Source: Flectonema sp. DT1601
Lineage: Eukaryota; Euglenozoa; Diplonemea; Diplonemida; Diplonemidae
Length of the DNA stretch: 64,000 bases
Assembly (NCBI GenBank): GCA_964019425.1
Contig: OZ025830.1
Coordinates: forward strand, 248,001-312,000
Direction of reading: 5' to 3'
The notes under the pieces are model-generated. The model was not told the origin of the DNA. It ran no database searches and was given only the letters and a program-made list of their open reading frames with translations. Below, in pieces: positions 52,802 through 63,376 of the stretch (within the stretch, counting starts at the first letter, position 1; the number at the start of each line of letters is the position of its first letter). A program made the translations under genes and the position numbers.

Positions 52802-54548
52802 CTATTCCCGAGTAGGGTCCTCTGTTGGTGGTGGTGTAGATGCTTCTATAGGTTCAGACACATTTGGAGTAGGTTTATTACGTCCCATCATTCCTTCCAT
52901 GTGACTAAAACGTGAAGACCATTCATCGAGCTCATCACGTTTACGAAGTGCTCCAGGTTTCCATCCGATGTATGTTTCTTGTTGATGTTGAGTAGATTGC
53001 CCAAGTTGTAGTTGTTCTACGAGAGCTGATTGTATTTCTAAAGCATCTTGCAAGTACTCTGCTGATGACATTTTAAATGATTTTCTTAAGTTTTGCATTG
53101 CAGTCATCTTACCAGTTGTTTTCTGTTTACGAAGGAGCGAACTGCGTTCAAACTTCTCTCTCGCTTCTAAGTTCAACATCAGATGAGAACCTCTGTGAGT
53201 AGTTCTTCTGTATCTGTCTTGAAGTGATTCAACGTTGGCAGGTTTTAATTCTCTTCTCACTTGGAATCTTGCTGCTCGTCTGAGGTTTCTGTAGCTCTCT
53301 TGCTCTCCAACGAAGTCTGGCATCTTTCCTGAGTGTTGTGTCACAGCTGCTCTCATATTCTGAACTTCTTCGATCATCCAGGCGTCTTCTTCACCTAAAT
53401 TATTCATAATCTTTTCAAGGGCTCTGTTGTACGTCGCATGCTGAAATTCCTTCTTTTCCTCTGCGAGTGTGTTTCGCATTGTCTGGTCCTTTGTGTGCAA
53501 TCTGTTGTTGGTGTTGTTGTTGTTAATGTCAAAAGAGAATAAATCTCACCATAATGAAGTAGCAAGTGATAATTCATACCTCTCTAATTCCCCAGTGAAC
53601 CAATCTTCTAGAACGCTTAGTTTAACAAGCGCCATTTTATTGATTTCTCCACTGATGGAATCTGTTGTTTATATTATGATTATTATTTAGTAATACGTAA
53701 TAGAAGAGGCAAGCTGTGGAAGCAACAGGTTTTTGTCTTGTGTAGCTGGTTGTTCTCTCTGATACTTTAAACCGTAAGTAAGGTTCAACAAATAGAAACA
53801 TAAAACACATACCATCTGCGAGAGACATTGCGGTAGCGATATCTGTCGGGGTATCTTTGAGACCGTCTCCTTCGCTGCTGGTGTCTTTTGATTCTGTTTT
53901 TTAAGTTTTTTTTTTTTTCCCCCAAACTTGAAAAGATTACTTGCAACACAAACAATCAGAATACAAACCTACAGGAGCAGGGTCAGGAATTACTGATCCA
54001 GTGAGTTTACTGACACGCGTGCGAGCGAGCTTTCCTGTGGCAGAATTTTCAAGCTTCATGAATTCGACTTCACAAGGCTCGTCAACAGATGGATCAATAG
54101 GAAGTACTTCACTGTATCGAACCCAATCTTCTTTAAATTGAGTCACGCGTTCTCCACTGCTTGGATCTAGTCCTTCAAGCTTCTCAAGACGAACACCTTC
54201 AACTTTCATAACCATCCCCGCATGGAAGATTTCAAGAATGAGTCCTCTTCTTCCCTTGTCAAGGCCGTCAGTTACTTCAACAATCTCTCCTTCTTTAACA
54301 ATCCAATCTTTGGTTGCAATTCTCTGAACTGATGGTGTGTCTTGCATTCTATGTTTTAAGATTAGACGTTGCATCTTTTTTGTTAGCGGTTGAGTATTCC
54401 ATTTCCTCTCATCTTCCAACGTTTTGCTTAGTACGTATTCCTGGATAGTATCACGCCTTCCTACTCCAACCCAAGCTGTATTTGAAGAACCTTTTCCCAC
54501 GTGTCTGAACTTCCATCTCCTCTGAATGTTAGCGAGCAACTTCGTCAT
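52802..54548 (-). CDS. Mitochondrial large-subunit ribosomal protein uL24m
   Basis: 480 aa from exons 53969-54548, 53813-53893, 53580-53661 and 52802-53501 (introns 75, 151 and 78 bases; donors GTTTGT, GTATGT, GTATGA; acceptors AACAG). A mitochondrial-type basic N-terminus (MTKLLANIQRRWKFRHVGKG) is followed by the KOW core: TKDWIVKEGEIVEVTDGLDK, RRGLILEIFHAGMV, KVEGVRLEK. The C-terminal half is a long charged helical extension (exon 4) absent from bacterial L24 (about 105 aa) and longer than human MRPL24 (216 aa); such extensions are typical of euglenozoan mitoribosomes. The ATG at 54548 follows TTTTCCCTTACAG by about 40 bases, one of the best pyrimidine-rich acceptors in the window. Confidence 0.85.
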
Positions 54549-56615
54549 TAGTGTGCTGGCCCCACTCCCTCGGGAGTATTTCCTGTAAGGGAAAAAAAAA
54601 AAAAAAAAAAAATTAGTTAACTGAAATAGATATGGTATGCAATCAAGAGTAAAAAGTCTTTTTCCAAAAAAGCTTAATTAAAATCAGTATGTTTTTAGTT
54701 TAGTTAATGCAATAAGGCAGTCGAAGACTTTACGAGCGATGAGACACAACAGACAGATAGAATAATTGAATTTTTTTTTTTTTTTCCCCCCGTCCTCTTC
54801 GTTACAGTGAGCTTAAAGATGATTTTAATTTTCTTCAAACTAAAAATAAAAACGTGTCTTAAAGTTTCTTTTTTTTTTTTTTTTTTTCGCTTGTTTTCAA
54901 TGCAGATGTGGAGAAAGCAACCGCGAATTTTTAAAAAACTAAAAAACAGGTAACTGCTTTCGTTTAAACAAAACAGTGGAAATTGCAGGTTTTTTTTTTA
55001 ATAATAACTGATACTTAACTTTGCCAATCATTTAAAAAAAAAAAAAAAAAAAAGGGTATGTAATTAGTTCAGAAATTAAATTTGTTAAGTTAAAAACTTC
55101 AGAGTGAAGACATCTGAAGGTTATCGGTATTTACTCCACGCCAGAGCTCATGAAGTGATCAGGGGCATGCAAGCTCCCCATTGGATTTAGAATTAAGTTT
55201 CTGAGTTGTGATCTTTTATTTGTTTTTATTTTTTTCCTAACCCTAAAAGACCTAAAACACGATTTCCTTTAAAAAAAAAAAAAATTCTGGTTAAGCGAAA
55301 AATAAGCCACTTCTCCCTTATTCGGAATAGAAGACGCACACCGCTGACAAAAAGAATGAATCGACTCCTGTTTTTGATATGAAGAATCAGATAAGTCGCC
55401 ACTCTGCGTTCTCATACGGTGAGGGTGAGGATGGTCTTTATCCCCGACGAAAACGTAAAGAGAAAGCCCCTCACCCTCGAAAATCACTAAAAATCAAAAG
55501 AAAACACAGTTTTATTCGTGTTTGTGCATTTTCTCTGTTTACCTTGGGGGCAAACCACGGCGTTTCTTCATCGCACGGGTAGCGTCCTTTCACCTGTAAT
55601 TTATCAGTTTATTCCCACACCCCTTCTCGCTTTTGTCTAATAAAGGTACTAAAAAATCGGGTTTTGTTAGTTAGCAAAGTTAGTTTTGGTCCAATTTATT
55701 TTTGTTAGGGTTTAAAAAATAAAATAATAATAAAAAAGAACAATCATTCAGATTCGTTCTATATTTTTAAACGGATGTTTTTTCAAAAAAAAAAAAAAAA
55801 AATATATTATTCTTTAACCGAAAAAGTTTAAAGTAATAAGATAAAAAGCGAAGGGTAAACCGATAACCATATTATCGAATTTAAAGAAAAGGCGAAAGGA
55901 AAGTCAACGTTTTCTGCCAATACCATCCTTTCAAAATAATTAGTACGAGTTTTTTTTTTTTGAATAAAAACATAAATTAAAAAAAAAAAAAACTATTAAA
56001 TTACCACAACAAATAAAAAGAAATCTATCGCCACAGACAGAAGAAGCAAAAACGACGACAACCGAAAATGAGGAAAGACGAGTAGACGATTTGCAAATCG
56101 CGCTTTTAAAAAAAAACGATTTGATTTTTTTTATTTTTTTATTATTTTCTGTGAGAACAGAAAATGAAGCTGACACCGTGAGTACGAAAAAGACACAAAA
56201 AAACACGCAACAACAAAATTACAAAAAAAAAAAAAAAAAATAGAGGCAAGCGTGAGTAAAAGCCTCTTGAAAGGCCCCGACATACACACAGGAACAGTAA
56301 CGACCTACCAACCGCTATCAGTTTCTTGGTAAACACCGTAACGAAGTCTTTTTTTTTTTTATATCCAACAGGAACTTACGAATATTAATAGAAAGCTTTA
56401 GAAGAAAGAATTAGGAAAGGGATAAGGAAAAAACGATCTACGCCCTCAGTTTATTTCTCAAGACTCCACAAGAATAATTTTTTTTTTTTTTTAATTTTTT
56501 TTTTACAAGTTGAAAAACAACTCGGCCTCGAGAGACGCTGGTGACGTATTTTAAATAAAATAATTACAACAAACCAATCAACACCAAGATATACCAAAGA
56601 ACAGGTAAACCTGTA
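54549..56615. other. 2-kb region without a confident gene
   Basis: Contains many A/T runs (54593-54611, 54773-54785, 55034-55053, 55785-55801). One coding-like stretch at 55269-55487 is listed separately. The stretch 55940-56340 is T/A-rich and its open frames are Phe/Ser-rich noise. Confidence 0.5.
55269..55487 (-). CDS. Possible unassigned exon
   Basis: An open minus-strand stretch with protein-like composition: GLSLYVFVGDKDHPHPHRMR, then SIHSFCQRCASSIPNKGEVA and YFSLNQ, running into an A-tract-encoded Phe run. A short upstream exon-like segment at about 55541-55591 (after AAATTACAG, reading VKGRYPCDEETPWFAPK, before GTAAAC) could join it, but the phase works only with an atypical acceptor. 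The CxxC pair hints at a metal site. I cannot complete a gene model. Confidence 0.3.
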   Translation of the reverse strand: MIFEGEGLSLYVFVGDKDHPHPHRMRTQSGDLSDSSYQKQESIHSFCQRCASSIPNKGEVAYFSLNQNFFFF

Positions 56616-57401
56616 CTATGGCAGGGCGCACGGAAGACGCGGACGGAGACATTGAAGGAAGTCAGCCATTGAATTCGCTTGAATAAGAACACCTTTTTCT
56701 ACCAACTCATAAGACTGTACAGATGTACCATCAACTAGAGGTACAATCGCGCGGTTGAGAGTGAGAACTAGACCAGTAGAATCAAATGATTTTACTGACC
56801 ATGGAGTAATCATTGCTACAGACGAAAGTCTGGTCGGCATGACAGCAGCAATTAACGTCAATGGAATAGCAGCGTGGATCTTGGAATCTAAAGTTGAAAC
56901 GAAATCTCTCACAAAAAGAGTATCGTCTGATATACACAACCAATTATCAACATATACACGACTCTCTGGAGGACACCAAGATGATTTCGGCCATAACGCA
57001 TCTTTGCAAACTCTACTGTCAGATATTTGTCTTGGTATTACTGCTATTGATAAGTCAACAAGTACGTCATGAAGGTACGCACTTGCTTTGTTTCTTTCTT
57101 TTATAATTAGGGCATCAGTTTTGTATATAAGTGATAATTTAGAAAGGGTATCACCTGGATCTACTTTATGGATTGAACCAATAGAAATATCTTTCTTCTT
57201 CATCGGTTCTAAAGTACCGTAACCATTTTCAGTTCTGCAAGCTAATTCATTCATCAGAGTTTTACCTGCTCTCGTGTCGCTGCTATCGCTGTTACCTGCC
57301 CACCCGTAGTCATAAAGACGATCTGCTTTGTGTTGTTCGTAGCAATTATTCTCTTCTTCTTGAAGTTCTGCTTCCTCCATGAGAGAGTTTATTATTCCCA
57401 T
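56616..57401 (-). CDS. Intracellular LysM-domain protein
   Basis: 261 aa, single exon. The acidic N-terminus (SLMEEAELQEEENNCYEQ) is followed at about 79-122 by a LysM domain: HKVDPGDTLSKLSLIYKTDA, then LIIKERNKAS and a final strand VDLSIAVIPR. There is no signal peptide, so this is like the cytosolic LysMD-type proteins of eukaryotes rather than a secreted peptidoglycan or chitin binder. The C-terminal 120 residues are Val/Leu/Ser-rich and may form a beta-rich domain (AAIPLTLIAAVMPTRLSSVA). The ATG at 57401 lies 16 bases after TTTTTCAATACTCCAG. Ligand unknown. Confidence 0.8.
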   Translation of the reverse strand: MGIINSLMEEAELQEEENNCYEQHKADRLYDYGWAGNSDSSDTRAGKTLMNELACRTENGYGTLEPMKKKDISIGSIHKVDPGDTLSKLSLIYKTDALIIKERNKASAYLHDVLVDLSIAVIPRQISDSRVCKDALWPKSSWCPPESRVYVDNWLCISDDTLFVRDFVSTLDSKIHAAIPLTLIAAVMPTRLSSVAMITPWSVKSFDSTGLVLTLNRAIVPLVDGTSVQSYELVEKGVLIQANSMADFLQCLRPRLPCALP

Positions 57402-57596
57402 TTTGTTGTCGTGTTCTGGAGTATTGAAAAATAAATGAAAAGGTTTTCGTCAAAAAAAAAACTGTTTTAAATCGCATTGCTGTAACCTGCATGTTTGACT
57501 CGGCAGGATACAAAGAGAAGGGGAACTACTTAGGTCCAGACCGTTTTTTTTTTTTTTTTCCATTCCTACTCTTTTTCCTCTTCAAAAAAAAACTCT

Positions 57597-57627
<31 letters not shown>

Positions 57628-58545
57628 TGCTCCAATTTCGAGTTACCTTGTAAGCGGGTGTTTCTCCTCGATTATTTTTTTTTTTTTTTTTTCAATTCTT
57701 TCGTATTCTTCACGATCCTTTGCATGCAGAAGATTAAGTTGATAGCTGCTATGGATTGCACTGTACCATCGGTGACATGCAAATAGTCGGTTAACCTCTC
57801 TCTTGTGGAGAGCTTTTGTTGTATTTCTTGTATGCGATTTTCCATCCTCTCAAAGAGGTTGTTCCTTTTGTTTTCGTTATTCAAAATCAAAGAAATTTTG
57901 GAAGTCGAAACAAAACTGGGGGGCTCCAATGAGTTTATTTAAAAAAAAGAAATTTTAAAAAAACAAAAAAAAAAAAAAAGAGATAATGGAAATATTGCAG
58001 CCTCAAAATAAGTAACCGAAAAAAATAGCAAACTACACAAACTCAACGTAATGCGCAACAGGATATTGAAGGCAGCAAAGCATTTCTTTTTTTTTTTTTC
58101 TTTTTTCTTTTTAATTGTAGCACATAACCATAACCAAAATAAAGACTTTTTGCAAAAGATGCGCATAGCGAAAATGAACGAAATATCGAAATAAAAAGGA
58201 GAGAACAAGGCTCCGCGTTCACAAACGAGGCATAGCAGTAGAGATTTCACAGCCCAATCTTGGGTCACAACGAAATAGCGGGACAACCCAACTTTACCCC
58301 CACCCAAAGAAAATGGTTAAGAATGGAGTAGGAAGCTGTCACTGTAAACAAACAAGTGAAATATGAATTTCCTTTAATTTCTCATCCGTTATGAAAAATC
58401 AAAAACAAAAGTCAAATAAGATGTAACAAAAAGAAAACAGAAGGGGGAAAAGAAAACGAAGAAGAAGAAGAAGAAAAAAAGACCGGTTTTTTTTTTTTTT
58501 TTTTTTTTTTTCTTTCTTGGCTAGACAACGAAAAGCCTAAATAAA
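57402..58545. other. Intergenic with T-runs and one ambiguous open segment
   Basis: Contains T-runs at 57544-57559, 57605-57628 and 57674-57692. Between 57672 and 57845 the minus strand is protein-like in two frames, listed separately. The rest, including 58080-58310, looks non-coding. Confidence 0.5.
57672..57845 (-). CDS. Possible small ORF, ambiguous frame
   Basis: From the ATG at 57845 one frame reads MENRIQEIQQKLSTRERLTD onward and ends in a Lys run from an 18-A tract. A second frame over the same bases is also protein-like (REVNRLFACHRWYSAIHSSY, then HAKDREEYERIEK) and runs past the A-tract to IIEEKHPLTR and a stop. A candidate acceptor (CCCCCCAG) lies about 75 bases upstream of the ATG. 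I cannot decide the frame, or whether this is a gene. Confidence 0.25.
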   Translation of the reverse strand: MENRIQEIQQKLSTRERLTDYLHVTDGTVQSIAAINLIFCMQRIVKNTKELKKKKKK

Positions 58546-58675
58546 CTACGACTCTCGCTCATCCATATCTCTCACACAAGACAACCAAGATGATGTATTC
58601 ATGTTGTAAGCAGGCCCACCTTGAGGGTAATTGTTAGGGGGATACGCAGGTATCTGCGCCTCGTATCCGTATCTG

Positions 58676-58706
<31 letters not shown>

Positions 58707-60466
58707 TCCCAAACAAAAACAACAACATACGGATATCCCTGCTGTGGTGGTGGATGTTGTTGGTGCTGATGCTGTTGGTGCTGATGTTGTTGGTGCTGAT
58801 ATGAATTATATTGTTGTGGTGGTTCATAATAACCAAGAGAAGGATCATTAGCGTATGAATGTTGTTGGTGATAAGACTGATGAGGAGCAGAATTATATCC
58901 TCCTGCAGGAACCACACCAGGAGGCTGCTGGTAAGGAGAACTGTAGTAGTTGGATTGCGAGGCATGAGGAGGAAAGTTCATTGGGCTATTTGATATCCCA
59001 GGCATCGTATGAATCCCTGGAGGAGATGATGGTGGTGCACTGCAATTGAGTGCTGCTATTGGAAGACTGTTAAATGAACCACACGTCTCACCTCTAGCTC
59101 CATACACCACACCACATACTGTAGCAGCAACAGCAGTTAAGACAGTACATGATAAGATCTCTTCAGTGTAATCGTGTAAGGATGGCATTATTGTTTCAAG
59201 TAGTTCAATACATTCTTCTGGAGATGGTCGGTCACCAGCTTCTACTGACATCATCCTCCCAACCAGACTTGCAACACTCTTATACTCACCTTGTAGTTTA
59301 TTTAAACTTACACTAAAGTAATCACCTCCTACTTCTTCGAGTAGCTTTTCTTGTCTAGTAGCGTGTTCGTCTATCGTTTGCGGAGTCGTGTTTGCCAACT
59401 TATTAATACTTTCAGGTACACCACAAAGTAATATAAACATAATCATACCACACTGATACACGTCTATTTTAGAAACATGTTTAACTTCACACATCCATTC
59501 AGTTTTATCAACTAATTTCTTCAACGCTTCCATTGGTAAGTAACACAATGTACCAAATATCGGCGTAACTGAAATTGCAGGACTAGTAGCGCCTCCAAGA
59601 CCCGTTGATTGCGAACCAGGACCTGGAGAAACTGAAACCCCTCCTGGATTGAGTGCTTGTAATCGACTTTTAGTTTTTGTATATTTAGCTTGTCCGAAAT
59701 CTATTAATTTTATATCAAATCGAGTTGATGAGAATCGTGTTTCTCTAATGAGAACATTCTCAAGTTTTAAGTCTCTGTGAATAATTCCAATCTCCCTGTG
59801 TAAGAATTGAAGCGTCTTTAATATTGTGTGAGCGATAATTACGATGTCTGAGTAAGGGAGAATTGGTGTGACGCCCTTCCATTTCCGGGAAACGTAGTCA
59901 TAAAGATCGCTACCTGAGAATAATTCCATGAACATGTATACATACTCTTCATCATGGATCATCCCACGAAAGTGAAGTAAAGCTGGATGTTTTCTTGGAT
60001 TCTTCAAATTATCTGTTGCGAACTCCTGCAACACAGCCAGCTCAATTAACAAACGTGATCTTGACTTCGCAACTTTAGTTCTGGCTTCATCGTGTTGTTG
60101 TGTAGTCGTACATTTTTCATATATTTCCTCCGTCATTGCAAATTTATTCTTTTTAAGTCGTTTTACAGCAACGACTTCTCTGCTTACCTTTCCCCTCATT
60201 CGATAGACATTTCCATAGCTTCCTTCACCGAGAAGGGATTTTTCGATACTGCAAATTTTATTATGGCTATCAATGTGTTCAAACTGATCTATGGATAAGA
60301 TTTGAATATTCTTCGCTGTGTATTGAGTGAGGGCATCGTCCAGTTTTTTCTTGTCCTCAAACGCTGCAGCCTGTGCCCCTGCTTCGACCTTTACTACTTT
60401 TGAACTAGCACCTGCTTGTGGAACCGCCAGCTTGAGGGACGGTTTTATTCCCCTCATCCCAGTCAT
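58546..60466 (-). CDS. Protein serine/threonine kinase with Gln/Pro-rich tail
   Basis: 620 aa from exons 58731-60466 and 58546-58672; the 58-base intron starts GTATGT and ends in a run of A plus CAG. Kinase domain about 73-440: glycine loop LLGEGSYGNVYR (78-89), VAVKRLKKNKF with the ATP Lys at 102, a Glu-containing alpha-C helix (LLIELAVLQEF), catalytic loop IIHRDLKLENVLI (228-240), DFGQAKY (256-262), and an activation segment ending FGTLCYLPMEALKK, where the usual A-P-E is P-M-E. An insert rich in Pro/Gly/Ser lies between DFG and P-M-E. All key catalytic residues are present. The overall pattern resembles CAMK-type kinases, but the class is not certain. The tail is a low-complexity Q/P/H/Y-rich region. 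The ATG at 60466 lies 16 bases after CACCACGCCAG. Confidence 0.9.
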
Positions 60467-60867
60467 TGTGACTCCGTAAGTCTGGCGTGGTGGAGAGTTA
60501 TGAAATAAACGGTTAGAAATAACAACAATACTAACTTACTTTTACTTATAAAATAAGCATTCTTTTGCAAACCCTGTCAAAAAATTATCACGTATAATCA
60601 CAATAAAAAGAAACATTACAATACTGGTGCCAACTAATAACCGTATGAGTTGATAAAGGGGAAGAGCTGTCCCCAATAAATTTTTTTCCTTTTTTGGTTT
60701 TTTCAGAAATAACTCTATTCTAATAGAGTATTACACCAACGTAAGATGAGGTTCTCTTTGGATAGTGTAGAGAATAGATCCTTAATATTATATTGACTTT
60801 TGTCTCACAGAGACAGTCAATCACTGAGTATGGTTAAATACGACTACTTCATGAGTAATATAACTCT
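60467..60867. other. Intergenic, nothing recognised
   Basis: 400 bases, A/T-rich with a T-rich tract at 60680-60700. 5' flank of the kinase and 3' flank of the next gene. Confidence 0.5.
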
Positions 60868-61549
60868 TTATGAAGCGTCAGTGTCGTGGTTGTGGTATTT
60901 ACTACCAACACACATGTTTTCCCTGTCTGAAAGTTTAGCACGTTCACCTCCATCTTTGTGCATCCAACTGTTCTTCGGTGGTGCTTTCTTCTGTTCTAAA
61001 CTTACATTAATATCAGAGCAATCAGCATAGAGTTTTGCCTTCTCTTCCTCTTGGGAAGCTAGAGAAGCACGTGCATCAGCGATTTGCTGTTCTGTATTCT
61101 TAGTTGGGTGTAGAAATGTTACGTTGTATTTTTCTCCTGCTGAGACAGATCTGTTATTTATTTGTTGTTTTGGTTCATTACATTCACATGTTGAAACGTT
61201 AAAGAGAAAACATACTTTCCAGGCATTTTCATTTTTATCGGTTTGCCATCAGGTACAACTAATTCTACGATGCCAATAACTGGCTGACCAGGTGACGGCT
61301 GTGTTTATATATATATATTTTTTTTTTTTTTTTATTTGATAAGCTGGGTAACTCTCTCAGATTCAAGACTGTAGTAACACATACCACAGGCGCACCCTTT
61401 CCCTGAACACATTTCGATATCTTCGTTTTAGACAAGAATGGAACAAAAGCAGCTAGAAATGTTTCCAGTTTCTCATTATTATGTAGTAGTCCAACTTCTA
61501 AGGTAATTGTCTTTGAAGGGACCGAATCATTATTCTTCTTTGGAGGCAT
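60868..61549 (-). CDS. Three-exon 176-aa protein of unknown function
   Basis: Exons 61385-61549, 61216-61298 and 60868-61150 join to 531 bases with introns of 86 and 65 bases (both donors GTATGT; acceptors AACACAG and AATAACAG). The start MPPKKNNDSVPSKTITLEVG is 18 bases after GACATGTTTTTATCAG. The middle reads PSPGQPVIGIVELVVPDGKP and then IKMKMPGK, a beta-rich segment, and continues to VSAGEKYNVTFLHPTKNTEQ. The C-terminal half is a charged helix (IADARASLASQEEEKAKLYA) and a polar tail ending YHNHDTDAS. No family recognised; it is small and soluble. Only exon 1 is visible in a single-frame reading. Confidence 0.7.
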
Positions 61550-62305
61550 AGTTGAGTTAACGTTTTCTGATAAAAACATGTCAATGAAAAAAACAGACAA
61601 AAAAAAAATTTTTTTTTTTTTGTAACAGAAAACCGTTTAAAGCAAGAGTCAAAATATATCCAGGTAGCTCTTTTTTTTTTTTTTTTTTTTTTTTTATTTC
61701 ACAAAAATAAACTCTAATTAGTGATCCTATATATGTCACTTTCTCAGGGTATTTAAATTAAATGATGCTTGTCCACGAATTGGACAAAGATTCAGTTAAT
61801 GAAATTAGTAAATCAAAACAAGAAGAAAAAAAGAAAAAAAAAAGCAAGTAAGATATTCTCTCGAAAGGATTTTTTCCCCTCCAGAAAAACCATTCAGATA
61901 CAGCCTTATGTTTTGTTGATCGCAGACAGTGGTGCGGAGCCCCTGAAGAACCTCAGGGGATTTTTTGGGCAGCCACGCTATGCTGAGGACAGTCACGGTA
62001 GTGGTCGAAAGACTACTATTACTGTAGGTACATGAATAGATTACAAGACATTTGACCATAATAATTAACGGCTCTTTATCTGAATAGTTTCTTCTCCGAC
62101 TGGTGCAAAAAAAAAAAAAAAAAAAAACGAAAATCTTTAGGATTCTCTTGTAAATAACGTAAGTGTACTGAACAGCAAGAGAGCGATTGAGATGAACCAA
62201 AAAAAAGGCGAATAAGTTATCCTTAAAAACAAAAGAGAAGTAATGTTGATAATGTTCTCAACACAACAAATAATAAATAAAAAGAATAGCTAAGAAAAAG
62301 AAACA
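61550..62305. other. Intergenic holding structured element copy B
   Basis: Includes a T-run at 61671-61695, the structured element (61931-62019, listed separately) and an A-run at 62107-62127. No coding exon seen. Confidence 0.5.
61931..62019 (+). ncRNA. Candidate structured RNA or dispersed element, copy B
   Basis: Bases 61967-62006 are identical to the reverse complement of 1342-1381. In this copy both hairpins are perfect: a 7-bp stem CCCCTGA-AGAACC-TCAGGGG at 61940-61959, and a 9-bp stem GTAGTGGTC-GAAA-GACTACTAT at 61998-62019 with two G-U pairs and a GNRA loop. The element is on the plus strand, opposite to all genes. It lies between two genes and is non-coding. Function unknown. Confidence 0.5.
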
Positions 62306-62884
62306 TCATTGAGGTGGAGGTGGTGCAGAGGGTTGTGGAGACGGTACCGTCTGCCCAACCCGGGCTGGAGGTGGAGCTGGAGCGGCATATCCAGCATTTG
62401 GTGAGTAGGCAGACTGCGACATTGGCGGCGCGCTTGCATTCTGAAAGTATGGGTTCCCAGCTTGAGGAGCCCCACCAGCCACTGGTTGTGGATGATACGC
62501 CTGTGCTAGTTGTCCCTGATGATACGCCTGTGCTGGTTGTCCCTGATGGTACGCTTGTTGGTATTGTGGTTGTGGTTGTTGGTATTGTGGTTGTGGTTGT
62601 TGTGGATGTTGTGGCTGTGGCTGCTTAACAATTTGAACACGAGCCCTGTTATTATTATTATTATTATAATTTACTATTATTATTCCATCGAATAACCAAC
62701 AAAACATAAACACATACTGAGGCTGTAAGAACTTATTTACCCCATTCACAATACCCCTAAAACCACTGGTAAGCTGACGACTAGCTTGCTGTTGGACAGT
62801 CTCAGTTCTATATACCGTATTAGGCTGGGGGTATGCAGCTTGCTGAGGTTGCTGGTAAACGTAGTGTTGGTTTGTCGGTTGCAT
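62306..62884 (-). CDS. Two-exon Gln/Pro/Tyr-rich low-complexity protein, 168 aa
   Basis: Exons 62718-62884 and 62306-62645 (72-base intron, GTATGT...AATAACAG, in frame). The N-terminus is MQPTNQHYVYQQPQQAAYPQ, followed by a short helical segment (RQLTSGFRGIVNGVNKFLQP). The remainder consists of PQPQYQQ and AYHQGQ repeats, then SAYSPNAGYAAPAPPPARVG and a Pro-rich end. Such prion-like Q/Y/P sequences occur in RNA-granule and ESCRT/COPII accessory proteins; no specific family can be named. The unspliced reading would insert a hydrophobic and poly-Asn stretch that is intron. Confidence 0.7.
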   Translation of the reverse strand: MQPTNQHYVYQQPQQAAYPQPNTVYRTETVQQQASRQLTSGFRGIVNGVNKFLQPQYVFMFCWLFDGIIIVNYNNNNNNRARVQIVKQPQPQHPQQPQPQYQQPQPQYQQAYHQGQPAQAYHQGQLAQAYHPQPVAGGAPQAGNPYFQNASAPPMSQSAYSPNAGYAAPAPPPARVGQTVPSPQPSAPPPPQ

Positions 62885-63376
62885 TTACTGTCTGTTTGTG
62901 TCCTGGTAGCGAAGAATATACAACACTAACCTTAGCAAAAAATAAACACTGTTTTGTTAAATGTAAATTGAAAGATAAGGAGAAAATCCTCCAAGCTCAC
63001 TTCAGGAATGCTCGTCAGTAAAAATAGTCGTTCGAAAATGCATACTACTAAATAATACAATAAGGCAAAAGGTTTAAATAACAATATCTTTGTAACTTTT
63101 TGAAAAACCCACGCACCCCTGTCATGAGCGAAATCGAACCCGGAGAGCCCAGTTCATTAACTTACTTATAAAGACCTGAAGGCTCTAACCACGGTTGAAA
63201 CAACAAAAAGAGAGGTAAAAAGAACGAAAAAAAAAAAAAAAAAAAAACAGATAAAACTGGCTTGTGACAACAATACAATCACCTGCCAGACCCCTGCCAG
63301 ACCTTGTAATAGTAATTACTCAAATAAGTTATAAGTAAACTTAGGGACTACCATTATGACCAGAGAGATATAATTC
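62885..63376. other. Intergenic with tRNA-like B-box
   Basis: The minus strand near 63121-63200 has GTGGTTAGAGCC and, about 37 bases on, GGGTTCGATTTC, resembling tRNA A and B boxes, but no cloverleaf forms. An A-run lies at about 63228-63247. Nothing else. Confidence 0.4.

Noticed and set aside
63121-63200. tRNA gene on the minus strand (GTGGTTAGAGCC ... GGGTTCGATTTC)
   Set aside because: A- and B-box-like strings are present, but the acceptor, D and T stems do not pair. At most a tRNA-derived remnant.
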